Assembly (NCBI GenBank): GCA_049115715.1
Contig: JAGDZQ010000003.1
Coordinates: 1-64,000 of the forward strand
Reading direction: 5' to 3'
DNA: 64,000 nt
Source: JAMZMI01 sp049115715
GTDB lineage: Bacteria > Bacteroidota > Bacteroidia > Cytophagales > Cyclobacteriaceae
Shown here one piece after another: positions 1 to 8,533 of the stretch. Each line of letters opens with the position of its first letter. Position 1 is the first letter of the stretch. The notes below the pieces were generated by a model. It was not told the DNA's origin and made no database searches. It saw only the letters and a program-made list of their open reading frames with translations. Position numbers and translations under genes: made by a program.

Positions 1-307
1 GATATTAGTCAATTTATTATGTACCTAATTCAAAAGGCTTATTTTTAATGCAAATCGTCACTTTCGAATTGTTGATGCTGCACAACTAGGCAGATATACA
101 TACACCTCTAGAATCTGCGCTGACTGCTCTTGGTATGCCACAACCGAACCCCCAGAATATTGGATTGATTAAGTTCACATTAATTCACCAAAACAATCCT
201 TGAATTCTTTCAATCAGCTATTACAAGTTTTTCTTGTAGTAAAAGTTCATCGGCTACATTGAATCCGCACTCCAAATCAAATACAACACTATAACTTTGC
301 AAGACCT
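1..307. other. left-edge region with possible gene remnant and rlmN promoter
   Basis: No complete gene is visible here. One frame (plus strand, 29-172) is open without a start codon and reads like the C-terminal end of a protein, ending in the residues EPPEYWID before a TAA at 170-172. Another frame is open from the window edge to a TAA at 46-48. Either could be the tail of a gene lying left of the window or a decayed remnant; the sequence does not decide. From about 173 to 290 I see nothing recognisable. Confidence 0.3.
292..299 (+). promoter_or_regulatory. Bacteroidota -7 element TAACTTTG for rlmN
   Basis: TAACTTTG matches the Bacteroidota -7 consensus TAnnTTTG and ends only 8 nt before the rlmN ATG, so the transcript would be nearly leaderless. 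No good -33 TTTG is seen at the expected distance, which keeps the call tentative. Confidence 0.4.
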
Positions 308-1348
308 ATGAAGAAGGACATACGTCAAAGCACCCTTAAACAACTTACAGAATATTTTTTATCGGTCGGAGAAAAAGCATTCCGAGCAAAACAAGTTTAT
401 GAATGGATTTGGGTAAAATCGGCGCACAGCTTTGAGCACATGACCAATCTTTCCAAAGCGCTAAGAGACAAACTCCAAGCAGAGTTTGAGATTAGACCCA
501 TAAGCATAGATAATTCCCAGCATTCTAATGACGGCACTATCAAATCTGCCTTTAAGCTTTATGATGACGAATTGATAGAAGGTGTTCTGATACCCACGGA
601 TGGTCGCATGACAGCTTGTGTTTCATCTCAAGTTGGTTGCTCGCTCACTTGCAAATTTTGTGCAACGGGCTATATGGATCGAAAACGAAACCTCGATCCC
701 GGCGAAATATACGATCAGGTCGTAGCAATAGATAAGCAAGCGCAGGAGAGCTTTAACGTTCCTCTATCCAACATTGTCTACATGGGCATGGGAGAGCCAC
801 TTCTCAACTACAAAAATGTACTCGATAGCGTAGAGCGGATCACTTCTCCCGACGGACTCAATATGTCTCCAAAGCGAATCACAGTGTCTACGGCAGGTAT
901 TGCTAAGATGATCAAAAAACTCGCAGATGATGAGGTGAAATTCAACCTTGCCCTATCTCTTCATGCAGCGGATGATAAAAAGCGAGATCAGATCATGCCG
1001 ATCAATGAGAGTAACACACTAGAAGCTCTGAAAGAGGCTCTTCTTTACTTTTATAAAAAGACAAAAAACAGGATCACATTTGAGTATATCTTGTTTTACA
1101 ATTTCAACGATGAACTGGAAGATGCCGAAAACCTCTGGAAGTTTACCAAGCAGATTCCGTCTAGAGTTAATATCATTGAATATAACCCAATAGCTGAAGC
1201 TGATTATCAAAACACTGAAGAAGACCGGCTTGAAACTTTTGCGGATTTTCTAAGAAAAAATGGGGTCAATGTAAACGTACGTCGCAGCAGAGGAAAAGAC
1301 ATTGATGCTGCTTGTGGCCAACTGGCTAACAAAAGCAAGTCAGCTTAA
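308..1348 (+). CDS. rlmN: 23S rRNA/tRNA (adenine-C2)-methyltransferase RlmN
   Basis: This is a radical-SAM enzyme that methylates C2 of A2503 in 23S rRNA, and of A37 in some tRNAs, affecting translational fidelity. The radical-SAM cluster motif CxxxCxxC is present at C111, C115 and C118. The resolving/methyl-carrying cysteine near the C-terminus is at C336, in DAACGQLA. The length of 346 residues is normal for the family. The ATG at 308 is the first in frame and has no Shine-Dalgarno sequence, as is usual in Bacteroidota. The gene stands alone, with a candidate promoter just upstream. The assignment is secure because both the cluster cysteines and the second catalytic cysteine are present. 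Confidence 0.96.
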   Translation: MKKDIRQSTLKQLTEYFLSVGEKAFRAKQVYEWIWVKSAHSFEHMTNLSKALRDKLQAEFEIRPISIDNSQHSNDGTIKSAFKLYDDELIEGVLIPTDGRMTACVSSQVGCSLTCKFCATGYMDRKRNLDPGEIYDQVVAIDKQAQESFNVPLSNIVYMGMGEPLLNYKNVLDSVERITSPDGLNMSPKRITVSTAGIAKMIKKLADDEVKFNLALSLHAADDKKRDQIMPINESNTLEALKEALLYFYKKTKNRITFEYILFYNFNDELEDAENLWKFTKQIPSRVNIIEYNPIAEADYQNTEEDRLETFADFLRKNGVNVNVRRSRGKDIDAACGQLANKSKSA

Positions 1349-1460
1349 GAAGCCACTTCTACTTATCCCCTTGACCAACTTAGATTTGCCTTACAGGAAA
1401 AATTTCTCTAATTACATTAAATCAAGCTAAGAAAAAGCGGGCAACATGGATATTAAATAA

Positions 1461-1955
1461 TTAATCGATTTCATTCTTATAAAGAAAGAACCCAATAGCG
1501 AATCTCAGTGAATAGGGTGTTGCTTTAGGTCTAGAATAGGTTTCGTTATTTCTTGCTATTCTAATTCCGCCTCCTCCTTGAATAGATAAAAAATTAAAAG
1601 CCCGAAAAATAAAACTTGGTCCCGCATAAGCCCCACTAAACTTCGAGCCAGCTCCAAATTGCCACGCGGTAAATGCGAATGCAGAGGTATTTATTTTATA
1701 AGGTTTACCTACATGATATAAAAATCCTCCCCCAAGCCCAAGGTATCCTCCCCCAGCTTGAATACCAAATCGCTTGCCAAGCAGCAAATCTATATCGGCT
1801 CCAACAATTGACCCTCCTCCCTGAAAAAGACCCATTGTAACTGCCATTGATGGATTTGGGGGTTCTTCTTTATCAATTCCAGTATTTTGCCCCCAGCTAT
1901 TAAAAAAGCAAAGTGTTGATAGCAAAAACACACCTATTCTTATGTTCGATTTCAT
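1461..1955 (-). CDS. exported glycine-rich hypothetical protein, outer-membrane-like
   Basis: A small exported protein of about 164 residues whose family I do not recognise. It starts with a clear signal peptide, residues 1 to about 23, ending FFNSWGQ. The mature part is rich in glycine and aromatic residues in alternating short stretches (GGGYLGLGGGFLY, SIQGGGGIRIAR), which suggests a small beta-barrel or beta-sheet outer membrane protein. I chose the ATG at 1955 over a TTG two codons earlier because the signal peptide begins there. It is a single gene, convergent with rlmN. Confidence 0.6.
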   Translation of the reverse strand: MKSNIRIGVFLLSTLCFFNSWGQNTGIDKEEPPNPSMAVTMGLFQGGGSIVGADIDLLLGKRFGIQAGGGYLGLGGGFLYHVGKPYKINTSAFAFTAWQFGAGSKFSGAYAGPSFIFRAFNFLSIQGGGGIRIARNNETYSRPKATPYSLRFAIGFFLYKNEID

Positions 1956-2077
1956 AAACAAGGAAGGTAATCTTATTATCTAAATTTACGCCAAATCCTA
2001 TGTCAGTCCATCGCCAACCGAAATTTTGATATAACTAGATCAAATTTTTTGCAAGAAAAATGGATTGGACTTGAGCA

Positions 2078-2977
2078 TCATTTACTCGCATTAAAGAGCT
2101 TTTGCTTCTCCTCCTTACTCAGACTGTCATAACCCGACTGAGAAATCTTATCAAGAATAGCATCTATTTCACTCTGATCTGGTTTAGAAGGATCATTGTC
2201 ACCTACTGTTGCTTTCTTTCGGGTAGTTCTCTTGGCTTTATGGGTTACCTTAATTTTGGGTTGCGCTATAAAAAAACTTTTCACCCAATTCATAAAACTG
2301 ATCACCCAGGCACCAATATCATTGCCCTGTTTCATCTGTGTGATATACAAGAAACCCATTCCTGCGCCAGCCATATGCGCCAGCTCTCCTCCTGCATTTG
2401 AGCCTGTGATTTGGAAAAAGGATAAAAGCACATATACGATCGCGATATACTTAATTTTAACCGGTCCAATAAAGATTAAAAACATGGTGTAGTTTGGCAT
2501 AAATACCGCCGCTCCTACTACAACTGCAAATACTCCTGCGGAAGCACCAAGCATTCTGGAAACCTCCGCTCCAGAGGAATAGAAAGGAACTATATTATAT
2601 ATCAAAATATAGAAGACTCCTCCCGCAAGACCTCCCATTACAAAAAGGGAAATTAACTTCTTAGACCCTAAGAATTCCTGAATGAGCTTACCGAACCAAT
2701 AAAGGAACAGCATATTGTAAAGAATATGACGAAAGTCCGTATGAGTAAAGAAGTAGGTAACCAGAGTCCAGGGTCTGGTTATTAAGCTTGTAACGCTGGC
2801 TGGAAGGAAAAATCGCGAAAATATAGCTCCTAGCAATTCAGGGTTTGATCTTCCTAGAATCAAATTCAATAAATTAAGTGCTATGAATACGATTACATTG
2901 ATAATGATAATCTGTACAACCGCGTTGTTTGGTTTACTCCAGGCGTTCTTAAAATCGTCTATTATACTATTGAACAT
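2078..2977 (-). CDS. rhomboid family intramembrane serine protease (299 aa)
   Basis: A predicted polytopic membrane serine protease that cleaves other membrane proteins within the bilayer. The nucleophile motif GASAGVF places the catalytic serine at S146, and the partner histidine is H201 in ELAHMAGAG. About six hydrophobic helices lie between residues 18 and 220. The C-terminal 80 residues are a charged, lysine-rich cytoplasmic tail (KAKRTTRKKATV) not needed for the catalytic core. It is the last gene of a minus-strand operon with a 3-bp gap to the preceding rhomboid. Its substrate is unknown. Confidence 0.88.
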   Translation of the reverse strand: MFNSIIDDFKNAWSKPNNAVVQIIIINVIVFIALNLLNLILGRSNPELLGAIFSRFFLPASVTSLITRPWTLVTYFFTHTDFRHILYNMLFLYWFGKLIQEFLGSKKLISLFVMGGLAGGVFYILIYNIVPFYSSGAEVSRMLGASAGVFAVVVGAAVFMPNYTMFLIFIGPVKIKYIAIVYVLLSFFQITGSNAGGELAHMAGAGMGFLYITQMKQGNDIGAWVISFMNWVKSFFIAQPKIKVTHKAKRTTRKKATVGDNDPSKPDQSEIDAILDKISQSGYDSLSKEEKQKLFNASK

Positions 2978-2980
2978 GTG

Positions 2981-3781
2981 TTAATAAAGTCGATTACCAT
3001 TTCTGGCCCAATATTTTATTAAAATGAAGGCAATCAGCATGCCTCCAAGGTGAGCAAGGTGGGCAACATTGTCATCAGGCCTACGACTAAATTCGGAATA
3101 AAGTTCGTACGCACCATAGAAAAAAACGATATATTTTGCTCGGACTGGAATTGGCGGAAAAAGCAGCATGAGTTGGGTGTTCGGAAAAAGCATCCCAAAC
3201 GCCATGAGTATTCCAAAAACAGCACCTGAAGCTCCGACCATACTTCCATTCGCATTCGCGTTAAAGACCGCTCGAACGTAAGCCACACTTTCTTCTATCA
3301 AAGACCTATTTTCAGGATATTCATAGAATCTATCCGAAAAGCCAATAAGTTCCTCGGAATGCTTTGGATGTACCTTGTAGTCCAGAATAAAAAGTCGAAA
3401 ATCCTCAGGATTTGGATTTGCCATGTAAGCCTCAGCATCATTTTTTAAAGGCAACTTTTCAACAAAATCTACAACACCATATAGAACCCCTGCCCCTATT
3501 CCACAGATCAAATAAAAAGTCAAAAACCTCTTAGCTCCCCATGCCTGCTCAATCATTGGGCCAAATATGAAAACAGCAAACATATTGCCTAAGAGGTGCC
3601 AAAATCCATTGGTATCATGAAGCCACATGTAAGTGAAAAACTGCCATGGAGCAAACTCATCAGAAAAAACCACTCTCAGTGACATCCAGTCATTAAGCGG
3701 TAAATTCAAAATTCCCTGCACCAATGCTATCACCACATTGATGATCAGGATATTTTTCACCATAGGTGTTATTCTCATCAT
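2981..3781 (-). CDS. rhomboid family intramembrane serine protease (266 aa)
   Basis: A second rhomboid protease. Family hallmarks are an oxyanion asparagine in HLLGNMFAVF (N66), the nucleophile motif GASGAVFG with S185, and a catalytic histidine in NVAHLAHLGG (H241 or H244). There is an unusually long hydrophilic insertion of about 70 residues between helices, roughly residues 105-175, likely a loop on one side of the membrane. The gene overlaps the end of mutL by 4 bp, so translation is probably coupled. Two adjacent ATG codons lie at the start; either could be used. Confidence 0.9.
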   Translation of the reverse strand: MMRITPMVKNILIINVVIALVQGILNLPLNDWMSLRVVFSDEFAPWQFFTYMWLHDTNGFWHLLGNMFAVFIFGPMIEQAWGAKRFLTFYLICGIGAGVLYGVVDFVEKLPLKNDAEAYMANPNPEDFRLFILDYKVHPKHSEELIGFSDRFYEYPENRSLIEESVAYVRAVFNANANGSMVGASGAVFGILMAFGMLFPNTQLMLLFPPIPVRAKYIVFFYGAYELYSEFSRRPDDNVAHLAHLGGMLIAFILIKYWARNGNRLY

Positions 3782-5619
3782 GAGCTAAACCATGTTTTAA
3801 TCTTTTCTAAACTTACTAACACAAAAGTTGGGTTACCATCGGGTGTATAATTGGGCTGTTCGCACGCAAAAAGCTGATCAATTAAACGTTCCGCCTCCTC
3901 ATCACCCATATTTTTACATTTCAATGTTGCGGTACGCTTCGCCAGAGATTGGCATAGATTTTCTTCCTGAGACACCAAACCAAGCTCATGTTTATTAAAC
4001 TTGAATTGTTCTAACAATTCCTCGAAAACTTCTTTTTCATTACAACCCGACAACTCCGCTGGCACTCCCTTAATCACAATCATTTGCTGTCCCATCTCCT
4101 CAAACTCAAAACCCAACCCCAAAATCTCGGGCTTTATCTCCATAACGAGTGCATAATCCGATGGGTTCAAAGAAATCTGCTGAGGAAATAAACTTGACTG
4201 GGAAGCACCGCTTTTGTTACTCAATTTTAATTTATAGCGCTCAAAAAGTATCCGCTCAAATGCGGCCCTCTGATCAATCATCACCATACCGGACTTCACT
4301 TGTCTAATAAGGTATTGATCATGCAACCTCAAAGTATCTCCGGTAACAGCTACGGGCTCTTCAGGACGATTAATCGCACTGGAAAAAGTCAACGTATTCT
4401 CAGTCGACAAACCCTCTTGCTCCTTCCTAAGTTGCTCTGGGGAAATGACATCTTCATTTTTTGCAATCTCATAAAGAGATTCCCAGTTCTTTGCTTTGTC
4501 CTGATTTCGGTCAATATTCTTAAACTGAGAATAGTTTCGATCATCATTAGACGTGCGTCCTTCTGAATTTGGATTACTCATAAAATGAGTGAAATTCACA
4601 TCCGTAGAGAAATCCAAAGATGGCGTCACATTGAAAGACCCAAGTGCCTGACGAACCGCTGAGCTGATTATCCCATATAGCATGCGATCATCGTCAAACT
4701 TAACCTCCGTTTTGGTTGGATGTACGTTGATGTCGACATGAACAGGATCCATTTCTATAAACAGCACATAAAATGGGTAATACTCGTCACGCAACAACCC
4801 TTGGTAGGCTGTGTTAACCGCGTGATTGAGGTAGTTGTTTTTCACGAACCTATTATTCACAAAAAAATACTGCTCCCCTCTCGTTTTCTTCGAAAATTCG
4901 GGTTTTCCAATATACCCAGTCACCTTTAGGTGAGGTGTCTCTTCTTGACATGGAATTAACTGTTGTTGATAGTTTTTTCCGAAAAGCTGTACGATACGTC
5001 GAGATAACTTTCCTTCCTCCAGGTTAAAAACCTCCAAATCTCCATTGACTAGTATCATGGCTATTTCAGGGTTTGCTAGTGCCACTCTCTGAAACTCGTC
5101 TGTAATATGCCTAAGCTCTACTGGATTAGATTTCAGAAAATTTCTGCGAGCCGGCACATTGTAGAAAAGATTTTTTACAGATATCGAAGTTCCGGTTTTG
5201 GTCGAAACAGGCTCCTGTTTTTTAACCTCAGAAGCTTCTACATTCAGCAAAACCCCAAGTTCATCCACACCACGCTTGGTCTTCATCTCCACTTGAGAAA
5301 CCGCAGCGATAGATGCCAAAGCCTCTCCCCGAAAACCCATAGTTAGAATTTTGAAAAGGTCATCTGCTGTCCGGATTTTAGAAGTCGCATGACGCTCAAA
5401 GCTCATCCGAGCATCGGTCACACTCATTCCCTTGCCATCATCAATTATTTGAATCAGCGTTTTGCCGGCCTCCTTTATTATAAGCTTTATATTTTTGGCT
5501 CCAGCATCTATGCTATTTTCAAGCATCTCCTTAACTGCCGAAGCTGGGCGCTGGACAACCTCTCCAGCTGCAATTTGATTAGCAATACTATCAGGTAAAA
5601 GATGAACTATATCTTCCAT
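3778..5619 (-). CDS. mutL: DNA mismatch repair protein MutL
   Basis: MutL is the ATPase that links mismatch recognition by MutS to strand removal. The N-terminal GHKL ATPase is complete: ENSIDAG at about 34-40, DDGKGM at 60-65, the ATSK motif, and the FRGEAL loop. The C-terminal dimerisation domain is present. The endonuclease signature DQHA(x)2E(x)4E is altered to DQRAAFERILFE, with arginine (about R451) where the metal-binding histidine normally sits. The usual C-terminal CPHGRP-like motif is replaced by CEQPNYTPDGNPT. I chose the ATG at 5619 over a TTG one codon upstream. The gene lies between a small membrane protein and two rhomboid genes. Confidence 0.95.
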   Translation of the reverse strand: MEDIVHLLPDSIANQIAAGEVVQRPASAVKEMLENSIDAGAKNIKLIIKEAGKTLIQIIDDGKGMSVTDARMSFERHATSKIRTADDLFKILTMGFRGEALASIAAVSQVEMKTKRGVDELGVLLNVEASEVKKQEPVSTKTGTSISVKNLFYNVPARRNFLKSNPVELRHITDEFQRVALANPEIAMILVNGDLEVFNLEEGKLSRRIVQLFGKNYQQQLIPCQEETPHLKVTGYIGKPEFSKKTRGEQYFFVNNRFVKNNYLNHAVNTAYQGLLRDEYYPFYVLFIEMDPVHVDINVHPTKTEVKFDDDRMLYGIISSAVRQALGSFNVTPSLDFSTDVNFTHFMSNPNSEGRTSNDDRNYSQFKNIDRNQDKAKNWESLYEIAKNEDVISPEQLRKEQEGLSTENTLTFSSAINRPEEPVAVTGDTLRLHDQYLIRQVKSGMVMIDQRAAFERILFERYKLKLSNKSGASQSSLFPQQISLNPSDYALVMEIKPEILGLGFEFEEMGQQMIVIKGVPAELSGCNEKEVFEELLEQFKFNKHELGLVSQEENLCQSLAKRTATLKCKNMGDEEAERLIDQLFACEQPNYTPDGNPTFVLVSLEKIKTWFSS

Positions 5620-5622
5620 CAA

Positions 5623-5964
5623 TTAGCCTCTCCGCATTTTTCTAAGTCTAAAGAAAAGATATACAGGCACGATAGCCCATAGCGCATAAAGAATGTCATT
5701 TCCCAAATACATCCATCCTACTAATCCCAATCCCAGCACTGCCGCTATCGTAATCTGAAGAAATGAGGCACTGGGAATTGGTTTTACTTTCCTCTCAAAT
5801 GTAATCCTACTCGGCACATATCCCGGGTCTTCCCCATTCATCTCAGCCTTGATTCGCTCAGTGCGCTCGGCCAGTTCTTCTTTGATAGGATCATAGTATC
5901 GAGGAGTGATATCGAATCTCTTGTATTTCGGTAATCTAACGAATGAAGTAAATCTCATAAGCAT
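5623..5964 (-). CDS. small membrane protein upstream of mutL
   Basis: A 113-residue hypothetical protein with a charged N-terminal half and two hydrophobic segments near the C-terminus (about 68-85 and 88-103), followed by a basic tail LRKMRRG. It ends directly before the MutL start, so it is the first gene of the mutL-rhomboid-rhomboid operon. No domain is recognised. The first ATG is at 5964; a second at 5958 is equally possible. Nothing in the sequence ties it to mismatch repair beyond its position. Confidence 0.65.
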   Translation of the reverse strand: MLMRFTSFVRLPKYKRFDITPRYYDPIKEELAERTERIKAEMNGEDPGYVPSRITFERKVKPIPSASFLQITIAAVLGLGLVGWMYLGNDILYALWAIVPVYLFFRLRKMRRG

Positions 5965-6092
5965 CCAATTTTAGCGAATCAAAACAGTTTTACTTATACA
6001 ACGAACCTAAATAAATCTTAGTTGGTCGAAAACAAAACATTAAACATTAACATCACTTCTTTGATTGGATCAAAGTTAAGAGATTTGGCCTA

Positions 6093-8492
6093 ATGCGGTT
6101 TCTCATATTCACAATATTGATCACCTTTTCGTTGTTCAGCGAAGCTTTTCCTTCAAACAGAGTAAAAGTTGACAGTATTTATAATGTATCCTCTGCTGCT
6201 CAAAAAATAAATCAGCTAGTCTGGCTCAGAATAAACAACGGTGCGGATTTAAATGAAGTAGATCAGAATACCATAAATAAATACGGGGCTGTATATTTTT
6301 CCAAGCCATTTGAAGCTTACGAATCTTACATTTTCAACAGAGAATCCATCCCCTCATTGGCAATACAACTAGACGAAAGACTTAATCCAACTCCTGAGGA
6401 TGCACCAAACTTACCTTCACTAAATACTCTCTCTACAATCAGGAGTGAAGAACTTCTAAAGGAATATTTCGACTTTTTGAAAGCTTTTGGAAAAAGTCAG
6501 GGAATCAGCTACATGGTTTTACCGAAAACATCAGAGTCGCATCAATCTCATCATGGCATATTGCAAAAGATCGCCGAATATGACTCAAAGTATTTCGTGC
6601 GAAATGATAGAATCGCATTCAATTCATTGAAAAAGAAAAAGGAATTCCTAAAGCTTTTTGAGACTCCCAGGTATTGGGCTACAGATATCCAAAATATCAA
6701 CACAACTGATCATGCAATAGGCCGTCATGGTAAACGCGTTGATTTAGCTCCTCTTGAAGACAATATCAAATTCAGTATTCTAAATAAGTACACTACGTAT
6801 GAAAGTACAACCAAAACCAGACTGCCAAATCGATTAGCAGTTCGGATAAGTCGTGCTTCTATCGTTCCGCTACAAAAAAACACGGGAGTTCTACCTATAA
6901 AAAGTGATACAGTGTGTCTCCTGACCAACGAGCCTATGGGACGAATGGCGTGGATGCTTAGCAAGTATACCTACTTGATAACTTCTGAGAGGGACATTCT
7001 TCAAAGCAAGTCCCCAATCATAATCGATAATATTGCCCAAAGTGATATCCCCAAATTAGATGACGACAGAAAAATAATTTTCCTTGGTACCTACTCCAGG
7101 GGCCTTACACATGGTACTCAGTTTGATGCTGCTCTTTTCACTTCTCTTCAAAATGAAATGTATAGCTACCTACTCCCCCAACTTATTTTTGGTGTTGAAG
7201 AGGCCAAAGGGCGTTTCCCAATCGAAAAATCGATCTATGACCATTACACAAACGAACCCATCACAGGACTGGACATTCTTGGCTATACGCCTCCGGACAT
7301 TACCGGATTAGACGATGAGGCAAGATTCAAAATAAAGGAGATCATTACCGAAGCAATCAAAACAGGTAGTACGCCAGGTTGCCAGCTCGCAATTACCCTC
7401 GATGGCTCTATTGTATTGGAAGAAGGCTTTGGCTATTTGACTTATGATAGCCTCATTGCCGTGGAAAAAAATACGATTTACGATCTCGCATCAGTTACAA
7501 AAGTAACGGCAACACTATTGGCCGTAATGAAATTATATGAAGATGGGTTGATCAATCTAGACTCAGCCGTATCCGCTTATCTGTCGGAATATCAGTCATC
7601 AAACAAATCTCAAATCACCGTCAGGCAATTGTTATCTCACAATGCTGGGTTGGTTTCTTACTCCCCATTTTGGAAAAGAACCCTTGGTGGAGATGATCAA
7701 ATGGAGACATTTTATTATGAGACCAAAGAGGATGAGATTAATGATAGAAGGTCTTACGGAACCAAACCCAATGTTGTACTTCAGGACTCTTTGAAAAACT
7801 GGATTCTGCATTCCCCTTTGATTAATTACGATAGCATTCCCGGTTATAGATATTCTGACATTGGTTTTATGATCTTGCATCAATTGGTAGAGGCTTTAGC
7901 TGACACAACGATGGAATCATTCCTTCAAGAAAACTTCTATTCGGATCTTGGGTTGGAAAAGCTACAATTCAATCCGATCAATCATGGAGTCGCCCGTTTT
8001 GAAATAGCGCCCACAGAATACGATTATTATTTTAGAAATGAGCAAGTCTGGGGACAGGTTCACGATCGAAATGCAGTTGTATTTGGAGGTGTTGCTGGTC
8101 ATGCAGGCCTATTCTCCAATGCACATGATCTACTCATTCTGCTGCAAATGATCGCCCAAAATGGAGAATACGGTGGCATTCAGTATCTAAAACCATCAAC
8201 CATAGCCTACTTCAACGACCAATATTTCCGCGGAAACCGAAGAGGGCTAGGCTGGGACAAAAGAGGAGAGAAAGTAAGCAATGCTTCTGAGCATGTCTCC
8301 TACAGCAGCTTTGGCCATACCGGATTTACTGGAACGATGGTTTGGGTAGACCCGGAATACGACTTGGTTTTTGTCTTTTTATCCAATAGAGTTTACCCCA
8401 ATGCCAATAACTATAAACTAAACAAAATGGATATCCGTTCAAGAGTTCAAGATGTCATATACGATGCAATTCTTTCAAAATGGATGAACTAA
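6093..8492 (+). CDS. beta-lactamase-fold serine hydrolase fused to degenerate GH3-like domain
   Basis: A 799-residue exported protein with a signal peptide at about 1-19. Residues 400-799 form a class C beta-lactamase/penicillin-binding-protein-like hydrolase: the nucleophile motif SVTK (S467, K470), a YSD motif (Y587) in place of YxN, and HTG at 742-744. Residues 30-390 resemble the GH3 beta-N-acetylhexosaminidase region that commonly precedes this domain in Bacteroidota. The segment is short, and I cannot find the usual catalytic aspartate region. A segment near 256-268 (IVPLQKNTGVLPI) looks like the GH3 C-terminal domain start. A role in the periplasm on peptidoglycan fragments is plausible but inferred. 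Confidence 0.8.
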   Translation: MRFLIFTILITFSLFSEAFPSNRVKVDSIYNVSSAAQKINQLVWLRINNGADLNEVDQNTINKYGAVYFSKPFEAYESYIFNRESIPSLAIQLDERLNPTPEDAPNLPSLNTLSTIRSEELLKEYFDFLKAFGKSQGISYMVLPKTSESHQSHHGILQKIAEYDSKYFVRNDRIAFNSLKKKKEFLKLFETPRYWATDIQNINTTDHAIGRHGKRVDLAPLEDNIKFSILNKYTTYESTTKTRLPNRLAVRISRASIVPLQKNTGVLPIKSDTVCLLTNEPMGRMAWMLSKYTYLITSERDILQSKSPIIIDNIAQSDIPKLDDDRKIIFLGTYSRGLTHGTQFDAALFTSLQNEMYSYLLPQLIFGVEEAKGRFPIEKSIYDHYTNEPITGLDILGYTPPDITGLDDEARFKIKEIITEAIKTGSTPGCQLAITLDGSIVLEEGFGYLTYDSLIAVEKNTIYDLASVTKVTATLLAVMKLYEDGLINLDSAVSAYLSEYQSSNKSQITVRQLLSHNAGLVSYSPFWKRTLGGDDQMETFYYETKEDEINDRRSYGTKPNVVLQDSLKNWILHSPLINYDSIPGYRYSDIGFMILHQLVEALADTTMESFLQENFYSDLGLEKLQFNPINHGVARFEIAPTEYDYYFRNEQVWGQVHDRNAVVFGGVAGHAGLFSNAHDLLILLQMIAQNGEYGGIQYLKPSTIAYFNDQYFRGNRRGLGWDKRGEKVSNASEHVSYSSFGHTGFTGTMVWVDPEYDLVFVFLSNRVYPNANNYKLNKMDIRSRVQDVIYDAILSKWMN

Positions 8493-8516
8493 TGGTGAGG
8501 CTTGATCGTTCTGCGT

Positions 8517-8524
8517 TAGCTTTG
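8517..8524 (+). promoter_or_regulatory. Bacteroidota -7 element TAGCTTTG for bshA
   Basis: TAGCTTTG matches TAnnTTTG and ends 9 nt before the bshA ATG. The geometry is the same as at rlmN, implying a very short or absent leader. No clear -33 TTTG is found. Confidence 0.4.
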
Positions 8525-8533
8525 CGATAAGAT

